A stretch of DNA of 5,216 bases from Nitrospira sp. (lineage in GTDB: Bacteria > Nitrospirota > Nitrospiria > Nitrospirales > Nitrospiraceae): positions 1 to 5,216 of the forward strand of contig SWDL01000401.1 of assembly GCA_005116795.1 (NCBI GenBank). Direction: 5' to 3'. Every line of letters begins with the position of its first letter. The stretch's first letter is position 1. The notes under the pieces are model-generated. The model saw only the letters and a program-made list of their open reading frames with translations. It ran no database searches and had not been told where the DNA came from. Shown here piece by piece: positions 4,566 through 5,216 of the stretch. The position numbers were made by a program, and so were the translations under genes.

Positions 4566-5216
4566 TCATGAGAGCCGGCTGGGCTCCTGTAAGAGGCGAT
4601 CGAGCGCGGCCAGAAACAAGCCGCCGCGGCGCCCGTCGGTCACGCGGTGATCCGCGGATAAAGACGCTGTGATGACCGGGCGCGCCACAACCTGGCCGTT
4701 CACGACCCAGGGGCGTTCCACCAGCTTTCCCAATCCAACGAGCGCCACCTGTGGAGGGTAGATGACACCGAAAACGGTTTCAACGCCTTGTTCCCCCAGA
4801 CTCGTCACCGTGATGGTGGGGTCGGACATCTCCGAACTCCGGAGGGTGCCGGCACGGGCCCGCTTCACGAGATCCTGAAAGTTCTTCATGAGCTCGCCGA
4901 GAGGCTGCCGATCCGTCTGGTGCAAGGCTGGCGCCACGAGTCCGCCTCCTCTGAGAGAAATGGCCACGCCGACATGGATGTCCGGGCTGTGGATCACGTC
5001 GGACCCCTTCCACACCGCATTCAATTCCGGGACCTCGCGTAAGGCCAAGGCCACCGCCTTGAGGAGCAACACACCAACAAGCAGGCGGTCGGTCACAGGA
5101 CGTCTCAGGTTATCCTCCTTGAGCCATGCCATGGCCGTTCCCATATCAATGGTCGTGCTGAGATAGTAATGAGGAATCTCGCGCTTTGACCTGGTCATGG
5201 CCGCCGCGATGGTCTG
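4566..5216 (-). CDS. 2-oxo acid dehydrogenase E2 catalytic domain (N-terminus beyond window)
   Basis: The frame enters from the right edge and ends at TGA 4568-4566, giving 216 residues. It is open from the first base, reading QTIAAAMTRSKREIPHYYLS, the usual start of the E2 acyltransferase domain, so the ATG at 5198 is internal. The lipoyl and peripheral-subunit-binding domains should lie outside the window. The domain transfers an acyl group from the lipoyl arm to CoA. Visible landmarks are TVTSLGEQGVE, then INPP-like VIYPPQVALVGLG, and the catalytic SADHRVTDG near the C-terminus, with the family His and Asp (H-x-x-x-D-G) intact, so it looks active. Pyruvate, acetoin and branched-chain specificities cannot be separated from this part. 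E1 genes are expected upstream. Confidence 0.93.
   Translation of the reverse strand, partial: QTIAAAMTRSKREIPHYYLSTTIDMGTAMAWLKEDNLRRPVTDRLLVGVLLLKAVALALREVPELNAVWKGSDVIHSPDIHVGVAISLRGGGLVAPALHQTDRQPLGELMKNFQDLVKRARAGTLRSSEMSDPTITVTSLGEQGVETVFGVIYPPQVALVGLGKLVERPWVVNGQVVARPVITASLSADHRVTDGRRGGLFLAALDRLLQEPSRLS

Overview
All recognisable genes in this 5.2 kb window lie on the minus strand, so transcription runs from high to low coordinates. The DNA looks moderately GC-rich (roughly 60% by eye) with strong GGAGG-type ribosome binding sites. The gene content suggests a Gram-negative, sigma-54-using environmental bacterium: an Hsp20 / phosphoribosyltransferase / CBS stress cluster, a BCAM0308-type zinc protein, and an E2 component next to an acyl carrier protein. 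I lean toward Nitrospirota or a deltaproteobacterium-like lineage. This is an impression from gene content; no phylogenetic marker is present.

Right part (5216 to 3574): an operon enters from beyond the right edge with the catalytic domain of a 2-oxo acid dehydrogenase E2 (acyltransferase). A free-standing acyl carrier protein follows, then a YcgL/RlaP-like nucleotidyltransferase. Gaps are 39 and 20 bp, so these are very probably co-transcribed.

Middle (3573 to 2940): about 630 bp hold no supportable gene. They contain a perfect 10-bp hairpin, a tandem 9-mer and a dense cluster of nested CAGGC/GCCTG palindromes.

Left part (2939 to 1): a small winged-helix-like protein gene is followed by a five-gene cluster: Hsp20 chaperone, a previously easy-to-miss 52-residue His-rich single-span membrane protein, a phosphoribosyltransferase, a BCAM0308-family protein with two CxxC motifs, and a CBS-pair protein cut by the left edge. 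Both the winged-helix gene and hsp20 are preceded by near-consensus sigma-54 (-24/-12) promoters. The two share the form TGGCACTG-N3-ATGC and sit 40 to 60 bp upstream of their start codons. The picture is an RpoN-controlled stress or dormancy module. Its parts (Hsp20, CBS protein, phosphoribosyltransferase) recall the mycobacterial DosR set, but the promoter type here is different.
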